Assembly: GCF_014202275.1 (NCBI RefSeq)
Contig: NZ_JACHGF010000012.1
Location: forward strand, 62,001-126,000
Origin: Rhabdobacter roseus
GTDB taxonomy: Bacteria > Bacteroidota > Bacteroidia > Cytophagales > Spirosomataceae
DNA: 64,000 bases
Direction of reading: 5' to 3'
The notes beneath the pieces were generated by a model. That model saw only the letters and a program-made list of their open reading frames with translations, did not search any database and was not told the DNA's origin. The position numbers were made by a program, and so were the translations under genes. Numbering within the stretch: position 1 is the stretch's first letter; each line of letters starts with the position of its first letter. Positions 1 through 8,493 of this stretch are shown here, piece after piece.

Positions 1-204
1 ATGGGCGAATTTTTTGTGTACGTAGTGCAGGGAGATAGCGTGGTGCAGCGCCAGATAAAGCCTGGAAACGTCATTAACGGAAAAATTGTGGTGCGGGAAG
101 GGCTGAACGAAAATGACGAAGTGGTGACCGAGGGCGTACAGAAACTCCGCAACGGAGCCAAGGTAAAAACGGGTACTGCTGCGCCCGCCCCCCGCCCCAA
201 CTGA
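1..204 (+). CDS. RND efflux periplasmic adaptor, C-terminal fragment
   Basis: This is the last 67 codons of a gene cut by the left window edge; the ATG at base 1 is probably an internal methionine. The visible part has the membrane-proximal pattern of HlyD/AcrA-type membrane fusion proteins: a beta-rich stretch VYVVQGDSVVQRQI, then IVVREGLNENDEVVTEGVQKLRNGAKV, the usual 'GL..GD.VV..G...L..G..V' ending of these adaptors, followed by an Ala/Pro-rich tail. The RND pump gene begins about 100 bases downstream on the same strand, which fits an adaptor-pump operon. In this family the adaptor bridges the inner-membrane pump to an outer-membrane channel. The family call rests on the tail plus the neighbour; substrate cannot be judged. 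Confidence 0.8.
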   Translation: MGEFFVYVVQGDSVVQRQIKPGNVINGKIVVREGLNENDEVVTEGVQKLRNGAKVKTGTAAPAPRPN

Positions 205-309
205 CGCGAGTGACGACCCTAAGGTACCTGCTCCGTGTAGCCATAACACCCACGTAACGGCCGGGATTTTCCGAGCTGAGTACTACTAATATCCTGATCA
301 GACAAATTC

Positions 310-3300
310 ATGTTTGCGAATCGATTCATCGAACGACCCATCCTGGCCATTGTCATTTCGCTGGTACTGCTACTGGTGGGAACGCTGGCCATTCTTAATT
401 TGCCCATTAGCCAGTACCCGGATATCTCGCCTCCTACCGTGCAGATTTCGGGTAGCTTTACGGGAGCCGATGCGTCTACCGTAGAGCAAACCGTAACGAC
501 TCCCATCGAAACCCAGGTGAACGGTACCCCCGGCATGACCTACATGTCGAGTACCAGTACCAGCGACGGCCGAACGGGCATCAACGTGGTTTTTGACGTA
601 GGTACCAACGTGGACATTGCCGCCCTCGACGTACAAAACCGCGTGAGTGTGGCCGCGCCCCAACTACCCAGTGAAGTAACGCGCCTCGGGCTTACCGTAC
701 GGAAGCGCAGCCCGAGTATCCTGATGCTGGTAGCGCTCTATTCACCGGAAGGTACCCACGATGTGAACTTCCTGAATAACTACGCCAACATCTACGTGCG
801 GGATGCCTTGCTGCGGGTCAAAGGGGTAGGGGATATTTTCAGCCGTGCCGATGACTTCAGTATGCGCGTGTGGTTGCAACCCGACAAGATGGCGCAGCTG
901 GGGCTTTCTTCGGCGGAAGTAGTGACGGCCCTGCAAGAGCAGAATTTACAAGTAGCCGTGGGTGCCATCGGCGCGCCACCCCAGCAGTCCACGCAGGCTT
1001 TTGAGTACACGGTTTTTACCAACAGCCGTCTCACCACCGTGGATGAGTTCAATGACGTCATTGTGCGTACCCGGCCCGAAGATGGCTCCATTGTGTACCT
1101 CAAAGACGTAGCGCGGGTGGAACTGGGCAAGTTCAGCTACATTGGCAACTCGTTTGTCGATGGCAAAAGGGCCGCCTACCTGCTTGTGTACGAGGCTCCG
1201 GGGAGCAATAGCCTCGAGACGGCGGAAGGGGTATACGCAGCCATGCGGAAAATCTCGCAGACTTTTCCCAACGACCTGGGGTACCTGGTTCCGTTCGAGT
1301 CGGTGTCCATCGTTCAGGTGTCCATTGACGAAGTCGTGAAAACCCTGGCCGAAGCGCTCCTGCTGGTGATTGTCGTCGTGTTTGTGTTTTTGCAAAGCTG
1401 GCGGGCCACGCTTATTCCGTTGCTGGCCATTCCGGTCTCCATCATCGGTACCTTCATTTTCTTTATCCCGATGGGCTTTACCATCAACACCCTCACCATG
1501 TTCGGTTTTGTGTTGTCCATTGGTATCGTGGTCGACGACGCCATTGTAGTGGTGGAGGCCGCCCAGCACTACATCGATGAAAAAGGCCTCTCGGCCAAGA
1601 AAGCCACCCGCCGCGCCATGAAGGATATTTCGGGCCCCGTGATTGCCATGGCGCTTATCCTGGCGGCGGTGTTTGTACCCGTGGCGTTTGTGCCGGGTAT
1701 TGTGGGGCGGCTGTACCAGCAATTTGCCATCACCATTGCCATTTCGGTCCTTATCTCGGCCCTGGTAGCGCTTACGCTGACGCCCGCTCTGTGCGCCATG
1801 TTGCTGCGACCCATGAAGCTGGACAAAGACTCCAAAGGGCTTAATAAAGTATTTTACCGTTTCAATACCTGGTTTGGACGGGTTACCAGTCGCTATTCGG
1901 TGGGGGTACAAAAGGCCATCCGGTCTACCCCGCTGGTATTGATTTTACTAATCTGTACCTACGTGGGTACCGGCTTCTTGTTCGGCAATAAGCCCACGGG
2001 TTTCATTCCCGTAGAAGACGGTGGTCGTCTCTTTGTGACCTACGAACTACCCGAGGCGGCTTCGACCACGCGTAGTATCGAAACCCTCGAGCGCGTGATG
2101 AAAATCTTGTCCGAAACGCCGGGCATTGGGCACTACGCGGGCTTGGGTGGTCTGAACGTCGTTACCTTTGCGTCCAAGTCCAACAGCGGTACGGTGTTTT
2201 GCCAATTGGAACACTGGAAAGATAGGAAGGCCGACTCGCTCAGCCTGGATAATATTGCCGCCAGCCTCCGCCGAAAACTGGCCGACATCAAGGAGGCCAA
2301 AGTGGTGGTTATTACGCCGCCGTCTATTCCTGGCCTGGGTCGTACGGGCGGATTTAGCTTCGTGCTGGAACAGCGCGAGAGCAACGATGACATCCGGACT
2401 TTCGAGAGGGTAGTGACTAATTTTGTGGCGGCGGCCAACCAACGCCCCGAAATCACCGGGGCTTTCTCCTTCTTTACGGCGCAAACCCCCAGCTACCAGC
2501 TCACGGTGGACCGCGCGAAGGCCAAGCAACTCGGCGTATCCATTGCCGAGGTGTACAGTACCCTGCAAACCTACCTCGGGAGCCGCTACGTCAATGACTT
2601 TACGCTCTACGGGCGCAATTTCCGGGTAGTAGCCCAGGCCGATACCAACTACCGGTCCGACATCAAAGAGCTCGGGAAGTACTTCGTGCGCAACCAGTCC
2701 GGGCAGATGGTACCCATAAGTACCTTGGTGACGCACGAGGTAGTTGAGAGTGCGCCGCTCATTTCGCACTACAACCTGTTCCGCTCCACGGAAATCAACG
2801 GGAACTCCCCTGCCGGATACAGCAGTGGAGAGACGATTCAGGCCCTGCGCGAAGTGGCCGACCAGGTACTTCCCGTGGGGTATGGCTATGAGTTTTCGGG
2901 TTTAAGTTTGGAGGAAATCAACGCCGGATCGAGCACCTTCTACATCTTTGGGCTGTCGGTGGTCTTTGTGTTTCTCTTTTTAGCCGCCCTCTACGAGAGC
3001 TGGTCGGTACCCTTCGCAGTCATTTTGGCGGTACCCATCGGAGCCTTTGGCGCTATCGTGGCCTTGTCGTTTTTCAAGGATATTACCAACAATGTATACG
3101 CCCAGATCGGTCTGCTGACGCTCATCGGGCTGGCGGCCAAGAACGCCATTCTGATCGTGGAGTTTGCCAAGGAACGCGTTGATCACGGCGAATCCATCTG
3201 GGATGCTACGCTGGAGGCCGTCGAGCTACGCCTTCGCCCCATCCTCATGACCTCCCTGGCCTTTATTCTGGGGGTACTTCCGCTGGCATTTTCGAGTGGG

Positions 3301-3498
3301 GCGGGAGCCGCCGCCCGGAACACCATCGGCTGGACGGTATTTGGGGGGATGTTGGCCGCCACGATGCTGGCAATCTTTATCGTACCGGTCCTTTTTGCGC
3401 TGATCGCCCGCCTGGCCTACGGCCGTAAGAGTCTTACCGAGCGCGGCGAGGTACGTGCGCCCAGCCCGGCGGAGGGAAGTGAGGAACACGACGTATAG
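310..3498 (+). CDS. RND (AcrB/HAE1-type) efflux pump, inner-membrane subunit
   Basis: A full-length 1062-residue RND permease of the hydrophobe/amphiphile efflux type. It opens with MFANRFIERPILAIVISLVLLLVG, the typical first transmembrane helix, followed by the LPISQYPDISPPTVQISGSF porter-domain start. The paired aspartates used for proton relay are visible in the fourth helix (GIVVDDAIVVVE, near residue 400), and the partner lysine in GLAAKNAILIVEFAKE near the C-terminus. Length matches AcrB/MexB. It follows the adaptor fragment by about 100 bases, so the two are likely co-transcribed; no outer-membrane TolC-type gene is seen downstream. Known role of the family: proton-driven export of drugs, detergents or other amphiphiles. 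The substrate is not predictable here. The gene ends at a clear terminator. Confidence 0.96.
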   Translation: MFANRFIERPILAIVISLVLLLVGTLAILNLPISQYPDISPPTVQISGSFTGADASTVEQTVTTPIETQVNGTPGMTYMSSTSTSDGRTGINVVFDVGTNVDIAALDVQNRVSVAAPQLPSEVTRLGLTVRKRSPSILMLVALYSPEGTHDVNFLNNYANIYVRDALLRVKGVGDIFSRADDFSMRVWLQPDKMAQLGLSSAEVVTALQEQNLQVAVGAIGAPPQQSTQAFEYTVFTNSRLTTVDEFNDVIVRTRPEDGSIVYLKDVARVELGKFSYIGNSFVDGKRAAYLLVYEAPGSNSLETAEGVYAAMRKISQTFPNDLGYLVPFESVSIVQVSIDEVVKTLAEALLLVIVVVFVFLQSWRATLIPLLAIPVSIIGTFIFFIPMGFTINTLTMFGFVLSIGIVVDDAIVVVEAAQHYIDEKGLSAKKATRRAMKDISGPVIAMALILAAVFVPVAFVPGIVGRLYQQFAITIAISVLISALVALTLTPALCAMLLRPMKLDKDSKGLNKVFYRFNTWFGRVTSRYSVGVQKAIRSTPLVLILLICTYVGTGFLFGNKPTGFIPVEDGGRLFVTYELPEAASTTRSIETLERVMKILSETPGIGHYAGLGGLNVVTFASKSNSGTVFCQLEHWKDRKADSLSLDNIAASLRRKLADIKEAKVVVITPPSIPGLGRTGGFSFVLEQRESNDDIRTFERVVTNFVAAANQRPEITGAFSFFTAQTPSYQLTVDRAKAKQLGVSIAEVYSTLQTYLGSRYVNDFTLYGRNFRVVAQADTNYRSDIKELGKYFVRNQSGQMVPISTLVTHEVVESAPLISHYNLFRSTEINGNSPAGYSSGETIQALREVADQVLPVGYGYEFSGLSLEEINAGSSTFYIFGLSVVFVFLFLAALYESWSVPFAVILAVPIGAFGAIVALSFFKDITNNVYAQIGLLTLIGLAAKNAILIVEFAKERVDHGESIWDATLEAVELRLRPILMTSLAFILGVLPLAFSSGAGAAARNTIGWTVFGGMLAATMLAIFIVPVLFALIARLAYGRKSLTERGEVRAPSPAEGSEEHDV

Positions 3499-3524
3499 CT
3501 CAGGCAACGCATTGGAAATTAATT

Positions 3525-3555
3525 AAAAAAGAGGCTCTCGAAAGCCTCTTTTTTT
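3525..3555 (+). terminator. Rho-independent terminator after RND pump
   Basis: A perfect stem (AAAAAAGAGGCT pairing with AGCCTCTTTTTT) with a six-base CTCGAA loop, followed by a T-run, lies 27 bases after the pump stop codon. It is a canonical intrinsic terminator for the efflux operon. Confidence 0.9.
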
Positions 3556-3711
3556 GTAATCGGATTAGTACCGTGTATAGCCAGAGGTAAGTCAGTTTTT
3601 GCCACCGATGCAACGAGGAAATCAGGCTATTTTTCGCCTGTTAAGTGGATAAACCGAACACAAATCAACCAAAAAAGTTATCTGATTAAGTGGATTTGCT
3701 ATTTACTACCT

Positions 3712-4614
3712 ATGTACATTAAACAGTTCTTTTCGGTTTGGCGTTTGTTGCTGCGCATTTGGCCCAGCGTACTGGGGATCACCCTGTACGCCACGTTGGT
3801 ATTCTACCTCTATGAGCATTTCAATTGGCACTTTTTGCTTTTTCCCATCTCGGTAGTTACGGTGGTGGGTACGGCCCTGTCGCTGCTGCTGGGTTTTCGA
3901 ACCAACTCGGCCTACGACCGCTGGTGGGAAGCCCGGAAGATCTGGGGGGAAATTGTGAATGATAGCCGGACGCTGGTGCGCCAAACGATGGCTTTTGTGA
4001 AAGCGTCAGAAGAGGAGGAAGCCCGGCTGGCCCGGCACATTGCCCATTTGCAGATAGCCTGGTGCTACGCGCTGGCCAACTCGCTGCGAAAACTCCCCGT
4101 GATGGTGCGGGCAGATCTGCACCTGAATGAGGAAGAGAAGGCCTTTGTGGCCCACCACGACAACGTACCTAACGCGATCCTACAGCTGATTCAGAATCAG
4201 TTTCGGGATGCCTACGACCAAGGGTACCTGCATCCGCTATTTTTCCAAAACCTGGACGATACCATCCGGCGGCTGTGCGATGCAATGGGGAAGTGTGAGC
4301 GCATTAAAAGTACCGTCTTTCCCACCCAGTACAGCTTTTTTATCCTTATTACCGTCGTCATTTTTACGCTCATCTTGCCGATGGGCCTGGTGGACAGCAT
4401 CGGGGGGCTGGCCATTCCGGTTACCTTCATGATTTCCTGGCTGTTTTTGTACGTGGAGTCAATTGCCTTTATTATGCAAAACCCCTTTGAGAACAACGCC
4501 AACGATACGCCCATGACGGCCATTTCCCGCACCATTGAGATCAACCTGCTGCAACTGATCGAAGAAGCCGTTGTGCCCGATAAAACCAAGCCCAAGGATG
4601 GCTACGTGATGTAA
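3712..4614 (+). CDS. Bestrophin-like membrane channel (UPF0187)
   Basis: A 300-residue membrane protein of the bacterial bestrophin family. Visible hallmarks are the first hydrophobic helix (near residues 10-38), the second followed by GFRTNSAYDRWWEARKIWGE, which is the family signature, a C-terminal pair of helices (FFILITVVIFTLILPMG and ALPVTFMISW-like), and the conserved QNPFENNANDTPM segment near the end. Bacterial bestrophins form pentameric ion channels in the inner membrane. The ATG start at 3712 matches the family length. The gene stands alone between the efflux operon and the convergent pgl gene. A GTAC motif directly follows the stop codon. Ion selectivity cannot be inferred from the sequence alone. 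Confidence 0.93.
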   Translation: MYIKQFFSVWRLLLRIWPSVLGITLYATLVFYLYEHFNWHFLLFPISVVTVVGTALSLLLGFRTNSAYDRWWEARKIWGEIVNDSRTLVRQTMAFVKASEEEEARLARHIAHLQIAWCYALANSLRKLPVMVRADLHLNEEEKAFVAHHDNVPNAILQLIQNQFRDAYDQGYLHPLFFQNLDDTIRRLCDAMGKCERIKSTVFPTQYSFFILITVVIFTLILPMGLVDSIGGLAIPVTFMISWLFLYVESIAFIMQNPFENNANDTPMTAISRTIEINLLQLIEEAVVPDKTKPKDGYVM

Positions 4615-4634
4615 AGTACCCGAGTGCGTGTAAA

Positions 4635-5348
4635 CTACCCCCCGGCGGCCGCTTCGTCCAGGTACCAGTACGTATTTCCGTCGGTGGGACGAATCAACTG
4701 GACGGGATAGGTGTCGGGTTGGTAGGGGGCCATCGGCAAAGTGCGAAGTACCTCTGCCTTGGCACTACCCGTAACCAGAAATAGCACGTTCCGGGCCTCG
4801 TTGAGGAGCGGCGGGGTGAGCGTAATGCGGTACTCTCCCTCCTTAGGTACCTCGCGTACCCAGCGCTCCGTCTCGGCAAGTACCTCCGTACCCGGAAATA
4901 GTGAGGCCGTATGGGCATCCTCGCCCAGCCCCAGCAGCACCAGATCGAAGCGGGGCGAAGTACCCTGCCAAAAATCACGCAACGTTTGCTCGTACGTCTG
5001 GGCGGCCTGCCCGGGAGCTAGCTCCGTAGGTACCTGGAAAACCTGCGAAGACGGAACAGGTACCTGCTCGAGCAGCGCCTCGCGGGCCATGCGGGCATTG
5101 TTGCGTTCGTCCTGGGCGGGCACGCAGCGTTCATCACCCCAAAAAACCACGACCTGGGGCCAGGGTACCTGGTCGCGGTAGGGTACTTGGGCCAGGTACT
5201 CGTACAGCCGCCGCGGCGAAGTACCCCCCGAGAGTGAAATCACAAACCGGCCGCGCTGCTGCACGGCTCGCTGGGCCTGCTCCACAACGAAGCGGGCGGC
5301 GGCTTCGCAGGCGGCCTCGGTGGTGGGGAAGGTGAAGGTACTTTCCAT
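4635..5348 (-). CDS. pgl: 6-phosphogluconolactonase
   Basis: A 237-residue enzyme that hydrolyses 6-phosphogluconolactone to 6-phosphogluconate, the second step of the oxidative pentose phosphate pathway. Family motifs are SLSGGTSPRRLYEYLA, FWGDERCVPAQDERNN and GLGEDAHTASLFPG (usual form G.G.DGHTASLFP). The open frame extends 43 codons upstream, but that part overlaps zwf and reads as unrelated sequence; the ATG at 5348, six bases after the zwf stop, gives MESTFTFPTTEAACEAAARF, a typical start. It is the last gene of the gnd-zwf-pgl operon. The gene is packed with the RRGTACYY motif: I count 18 GTAC, 11 of them RRGTACYY, in 714 bases. Confidence 0.95.
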   Translation of the reverse strand: MESTFTFPTTEAACEAAARFVVEQAQRAVQQRGRFVISLSGGTSPRRLYEYLAQVPYRDQVPWPQVVVFWGDERCVPAQDERNNARMAREALLEQVPVPSSQVFQVPTELAPGQAAQTYEQTLRDFWQGTSPRFDLVLLGLGEDAHTASLFPGTEVLAETERWVREVPKEGEYRITLTPPLLNEARNVLFLVTGSAKAEVLRTLPMAPYQPDTYPVQLIRPTDGNTYWYLDEAAAGG

Positions 5349-5353
5349 AGCGG

Positions 5354-6862
5354 CTATTTTTCCAGGGGTAGGGCAATCCAGTTGTGGCCGTCGCGGGCAA
5401 TGAGGGCCTCGGATTCTTCCGGACCTTGCATACCCGAGGCGTAGTTGGGAAAGCTGATGGAAGGATTGGCCTCCCACTTGTGCAAAATGGGCATAAGTAC
5501 CTCCCAGGCGGCTTCTACCTGATCGGCCCGCATGAAGAGCGTGGCGTCGCCCAGCATCACGTCCAGGAGCAGGGTTTCGTAAGCTTCCGGACTGCCCGAG
5601 GGGTAGTTTTCTTTGTAATTAAAAAGCATATCCACCGGATTGAGCTGCATTTTGAGGCCGGGCCGTTTGGCCTGGAAACGCAGGCGAATGCCCATCTGTG
5701 GCTGGATGTTCAGGATGAGGCGGTTGGGCTGCCAGTTTTCGGTAGCCTGGCTCGGAAACGACTGGTGTGGTACCGGCTTAAACTGGATCGTGATCACCGA
5801 GATGGATTCACTCATGCGCTTGCCCGTGCGGAGGTAAAAGGGGATGTTGCTCCAGCGCCAATTGTCGATAAAAAACTTAAAGGCCGCGAAAGTATCCGTA
5901 TTGGAGTCGGGCAGTACGCCCTTTTCTTCCCGGTAGCCGGGTACTTTCTTGCCCTCGATCCAACCCGCTCCGTACTGGCCCCGCACGGCATAGTGGTGGA
6001 CTTCGTCGCGGCTGATTTTCCGTAGCGCGTGCAGCACGTCCACCTTTCGGTTACGGACCTCGTCGGCGTCAAATGACACGGGCGGCTCCATGGCAATGAG
6101 GCAGAGGAGCTGAAGCAAGTGGTTCTGGATCATGTCACGCAGGGCCCCGGCGTGGTCGTAGTAGCTGCCGCGGTCTTCCACACCCAGCTGCTCCGAGACG
6201 GTAATCTGCACGTGGTCAATGTAGTTGCGGTTCCAGAGGGGCTCGAACATGGCGTTGGCAAACCGAAACGCCATGATGTTCTGCACGGTCTCCTTGCCCA
6301 GGTAGTGGTCGATGCGGTAGATCTGGCACTCGTGAAAGAGCGTGAGCAGGAATTGATTCAGCTTTTTGGCACTTTCCAAGTCGTGTCCGAAGGGTTTCTC
6401 AAACACAATCCGGCTGAGCTTGTCGTCAGGGGCCAGGCCGGCCTCGCCTACCTTGGTGGCGATCTGCTGCACGTGCTGAGGCGGCAACGACATATAAAAG
6501 ACGCGGTTTACCGCCCCGCCCCATTCGTCTTCCAGGGCCGTGATTTGCTTTTTGAGGCTAGTGTAGGTACTGTCCTGATCGTAGTCGGCTTTCTGGTAAA
6601 AAATCGTTTGGGCAAATACCTCCCATACTTCCGGTTTTGCCTTTCCCGTTCGGGAAAACTTATTGATGCCATCCAGCAGGTGGCTCCGAAAGCCTTCGTT
6701 ACTCATCTCGCTTCGGCCTACCCCAATGATCGCAAAGTGCGGATCGACCCATTGGTCAAGGTAGAGGTTATACATGGCTGGTACGAGCTTGCGCCAGGTG
6801 AGGTCACCCGTTGCGCCAAAAATGACAATAATCGTCGGCTTCGCTTTTTTTTCTGCTTCCAT
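5354..6862 (-). CDS. zwf: Glucose-6-phosphate 1-dehydrogenase
   Basis: A 502-residue cytosolic enzyme that oxidises glucose-6-phosphate to 6-phosphogluconolactone with reduction of NAD(P). It shows the nucleotide-binding motif FGATGDLTWRKL near the N-terminus (residues 15-26), EKPFG near 155-159, and the active-site signature RIDHYLGKE near 183-191. I place the start at the ATG at 6862 (MEAEKKAKPTIIVIFG), which overlaps the gnd stop codon as TAATG; an in-frame ATG 24 bases further upstream is possible but lies inside gnd. The one-base overlap and six-base gap to pgl argue for one transcript and translational coupling. Length matches the family. Confidence 0.97.
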   Translation of the reverse strand: MEAEKKAKPTIIVIFGATGDLTWRKLVPAMYNLYLDQWVDPHFAIIGVGRSEMSNEGFRSHLLDGINKFSRTGKAKPEVWEVFAQTIFYQKADYDQDSTYTSLKKQITALEDEWGGAVNRVFYMSLPPQHVQQIATKVGEAGLAPDDKLSRIVFEKPFGHDLESAKKLNQFLLTLFHECQIYRIDHYLGKETVQNIMAFRFANAMFEPLWNRNYIDHVQITVSEQLGVEDRGSYYDHAGALRDMIQNHLLQLLCLIAMEPPVSFDADEVRNRKVDVLHALRKISRDEVHHYAVRGQYGAGWIEGKKVPGYREEKGVLPDSNTDTFAAFKFFIDNWRWSNIPFYLRTGKRMSESISVITIQFKPVPHQSFPSQATENWQPNRLILNIQPQMGIRLRFQAKRPGLKMQLNPVDMLFNYKENYPSGSPEAYETLLLDVMLGDATLFMRADQVEAAWEVLMPILHKWEANPSISFPNYASGMQGPEESEALIARDGHNWIALPLEK

Positions 6863-8289
6863 TATTCTTCCGGAATTGGGTTCCATTGCGTGTGAAAAAT
6901 ACCTTCGCGGTCGTTGCGCTCGTAGGTATGCGCGCCAAAGTAGTCGCGTTGGGCTTGGATCAGGTTGGCCGGTAACCAGCCGCGGCGGTAGCTATCGAAG
7001 TAGGAGAGCGAAGCCATCAGGGCCGGGACGGGTACGCCCGTTTCGAGGCTGGTCTTGGCTACCAGGCGGGCGCTCGTTTGCAGGCGGTTGAGCTCGGGAG
7101 CAAAGGTGTTGCTCACCAGCAGGTTGCTCAGGTCAGGCTGCTCCTCGAAGGCCGCGCGGATTTTCTCCAGCAACGTAGCCCGGATGATACACCCTCCCCG
7201 CCAGATGCTGGCTACGCGGTCGAGCCGGGTGTTGTATTCGTACGATTGCGAGGCATGATGCAGCAGCGCCATGCCCTGCGCGTACGTAATGATCATAGCA
7301 AAATAAAAGGCCTCGGCCAGGAGTTCGGGGAGCTCGTCGGGGTTGGCGTGGGTAGTTAGGTCGGGGCCTTTTAGGTACTGCTCGGCGGCCTGGCGTTCTT
7401 CTTTGTACGACGAAACATCCCGCATAGACACGGCCGCGTCGATGGTGGTGATGGGTACGTGCAGCTGCATGGCGTCCTGGGAGGTCCACATGCCAGTCCC
7501 TTTCTGGTGCGCCTGGTCCAGAATGCGATCAATGAGAAAACCGCTGGTGAGCTCATCTTTTTGCGCAAAAATATCCGCCGTAATCTCGATCAAAAACGAT
7601 TGCAGGGGGCCTTTGTTCCATTCGGAAAAGGTATGTTGCAAAGCCGTGTTGTCCATGCCAACAACCTCCTTCATGATGTGATAAAACTCCGCAATGAGCT
7701 GCATGAGGGCGTATTCGATGCCGTTGTGCACCATCTTGACGTAGTGCCCCGCCGACCGCGCCCCGATGTAGGTGACGCAGGGCTCGGCGTTGACCTTGGC
7801 CGCGATGGCTTCGAGCAGCGGGGCCACGCGTTCGTAGGCTTCGGGGTCGCCGCCGGGCATGATGCTGGGGCCAAAACGCGCGCCCAATTCTCCGCCCGAA
7901 ATACCTACCCCCATGAAATGGATATTTTGTTTGGCCAGTTGCTCGATGCGGCGGTTAGTCTCGCGGTAGTTTGAATTCCCGCAGTCAATGAGCAGGTCTT
8001 CGGGCGAGAGGTGCGGGGTCAGGTCCCGGATCACGGCGTCGACGGCGGGGCCTGCCGGTACCAGAATCAGGATGGTACGGGGTACTTTGAGAGCGGCCAG
8101 AAAGACTTCCAGGTTATCGGCCCCAAGTACCTCCCCGGCGCCGGTGGCATCCTGCTCCAGGGCGTCGCCCTTTGCTTTGTCTTTATCAAAACCCACCACG
8201 GAAAAGCCATGGTCGCTCATATTAAAAACCAGGTTGCGGCCCATGGTGCCCAGCCCAACCATGCCGTAATCGTACGTTTGTGTTGCCAT
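6862..8289 (-). CDS. gnd: 6-phosphogluconate dehydrogenase, decarboxylating
   Basis: A 475-residue enzyme that converts 6-phosphogluconate to ribulose-5-phosphate, CO2 and NAD(P)H. It shows the Rossmann motif GLGTMGRNL near residues 12-20, the signature GISGGELGARFGPSIMPGG, and the HYVKMVHNGIEYALMQ stretch with the catalytic lysine and substrate-binding residues. The frame is open to 8358, but the ATG at 8289 (MATQTYDYGMVGLG) matches the normal family start. It is the first gene of the operon, so the third enzyme of the pathway is encoded first and the lactonase last. The order gnd-zwf-pgl is known from other Bacteroidota. Confidence 0.97.
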   Translation of the reverse strand: MATQTYDYGMVGLGTMGRNLVFNMSDHGFSVVGFDKDKAKGDALEQDATGAGEVLGADNLEVFLAALKVPRTILILVPAGPAVDAVIRDLTPHLSPEDLLIDCGNSNYRETNRRIEQLAKQNIHFMGVGISGGELGARFGPSIMPGGDPEAYERVAPLLEAIAAKVNAEPCVTYIGARSAGHYVKMVHNGIEYALMQLIAEFYHIMKEVVGMDNTALQHTFSEWNKGPLQSFLIEITADIFAQKDELTSGFLIDRILDQAHQKGTGMWTSQDAMQLHVPITTIDAAVSMRDVSSYKEERQAAEQYLKGPDLTTHANPDELPELLAEAFYFAMIITYAQGMALLHHASQSYEYNTRLDRVASIWRGGCIIRATLLEKIRAAFEEQPDLSNLLVSNTFAPELNRLQTSARLVAKTSLETGVPVPALMASLSYFDSYRRGWLPANLIQAQRDYFGAHTYERNDREGIFHTQWNPIPEE

Positions 8290-8431
8290 AGTAAAAGGTA
8301 TTAGCGTAGTCGATGATGGGGGTTTGGGTAAAAAGATGCGTGCCAAAACCCAGTCCATCCGCGTTTGAACTGCTATATACTATTTTTTTACTAAGAACAC
8401 CTACCTCCACGAGTGTATTTGACAAATTCAT

Positions 8432-8470
8432 AAAAACCAGCGCCGCCCCGGATCATGGGGGCGGCGCTGG
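8432..8470 (-). terminator. Terminator of the DUF2911 gene
   Basis: A long GC-rich stem (CCAGCGCCGCCCC pairing with GGGGCGGCGCTGG, seven-base loop) is followed on the minus strand by TTTTT. It lies just after the stop of the DUF2911 gene and isolates it from the gnd operon downstream. Confidence 0.85.
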
Positions 8471-8493
8471 CTAGAGATCTTCATACGCTACTT

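Noticed and set aside
946-1911. Minus-strand open frame of 321 codons opposite the RND pump
   Set aside because: Reverse-strand shadow with low-complexity His, Gly and Arg content and no recognisable fold.
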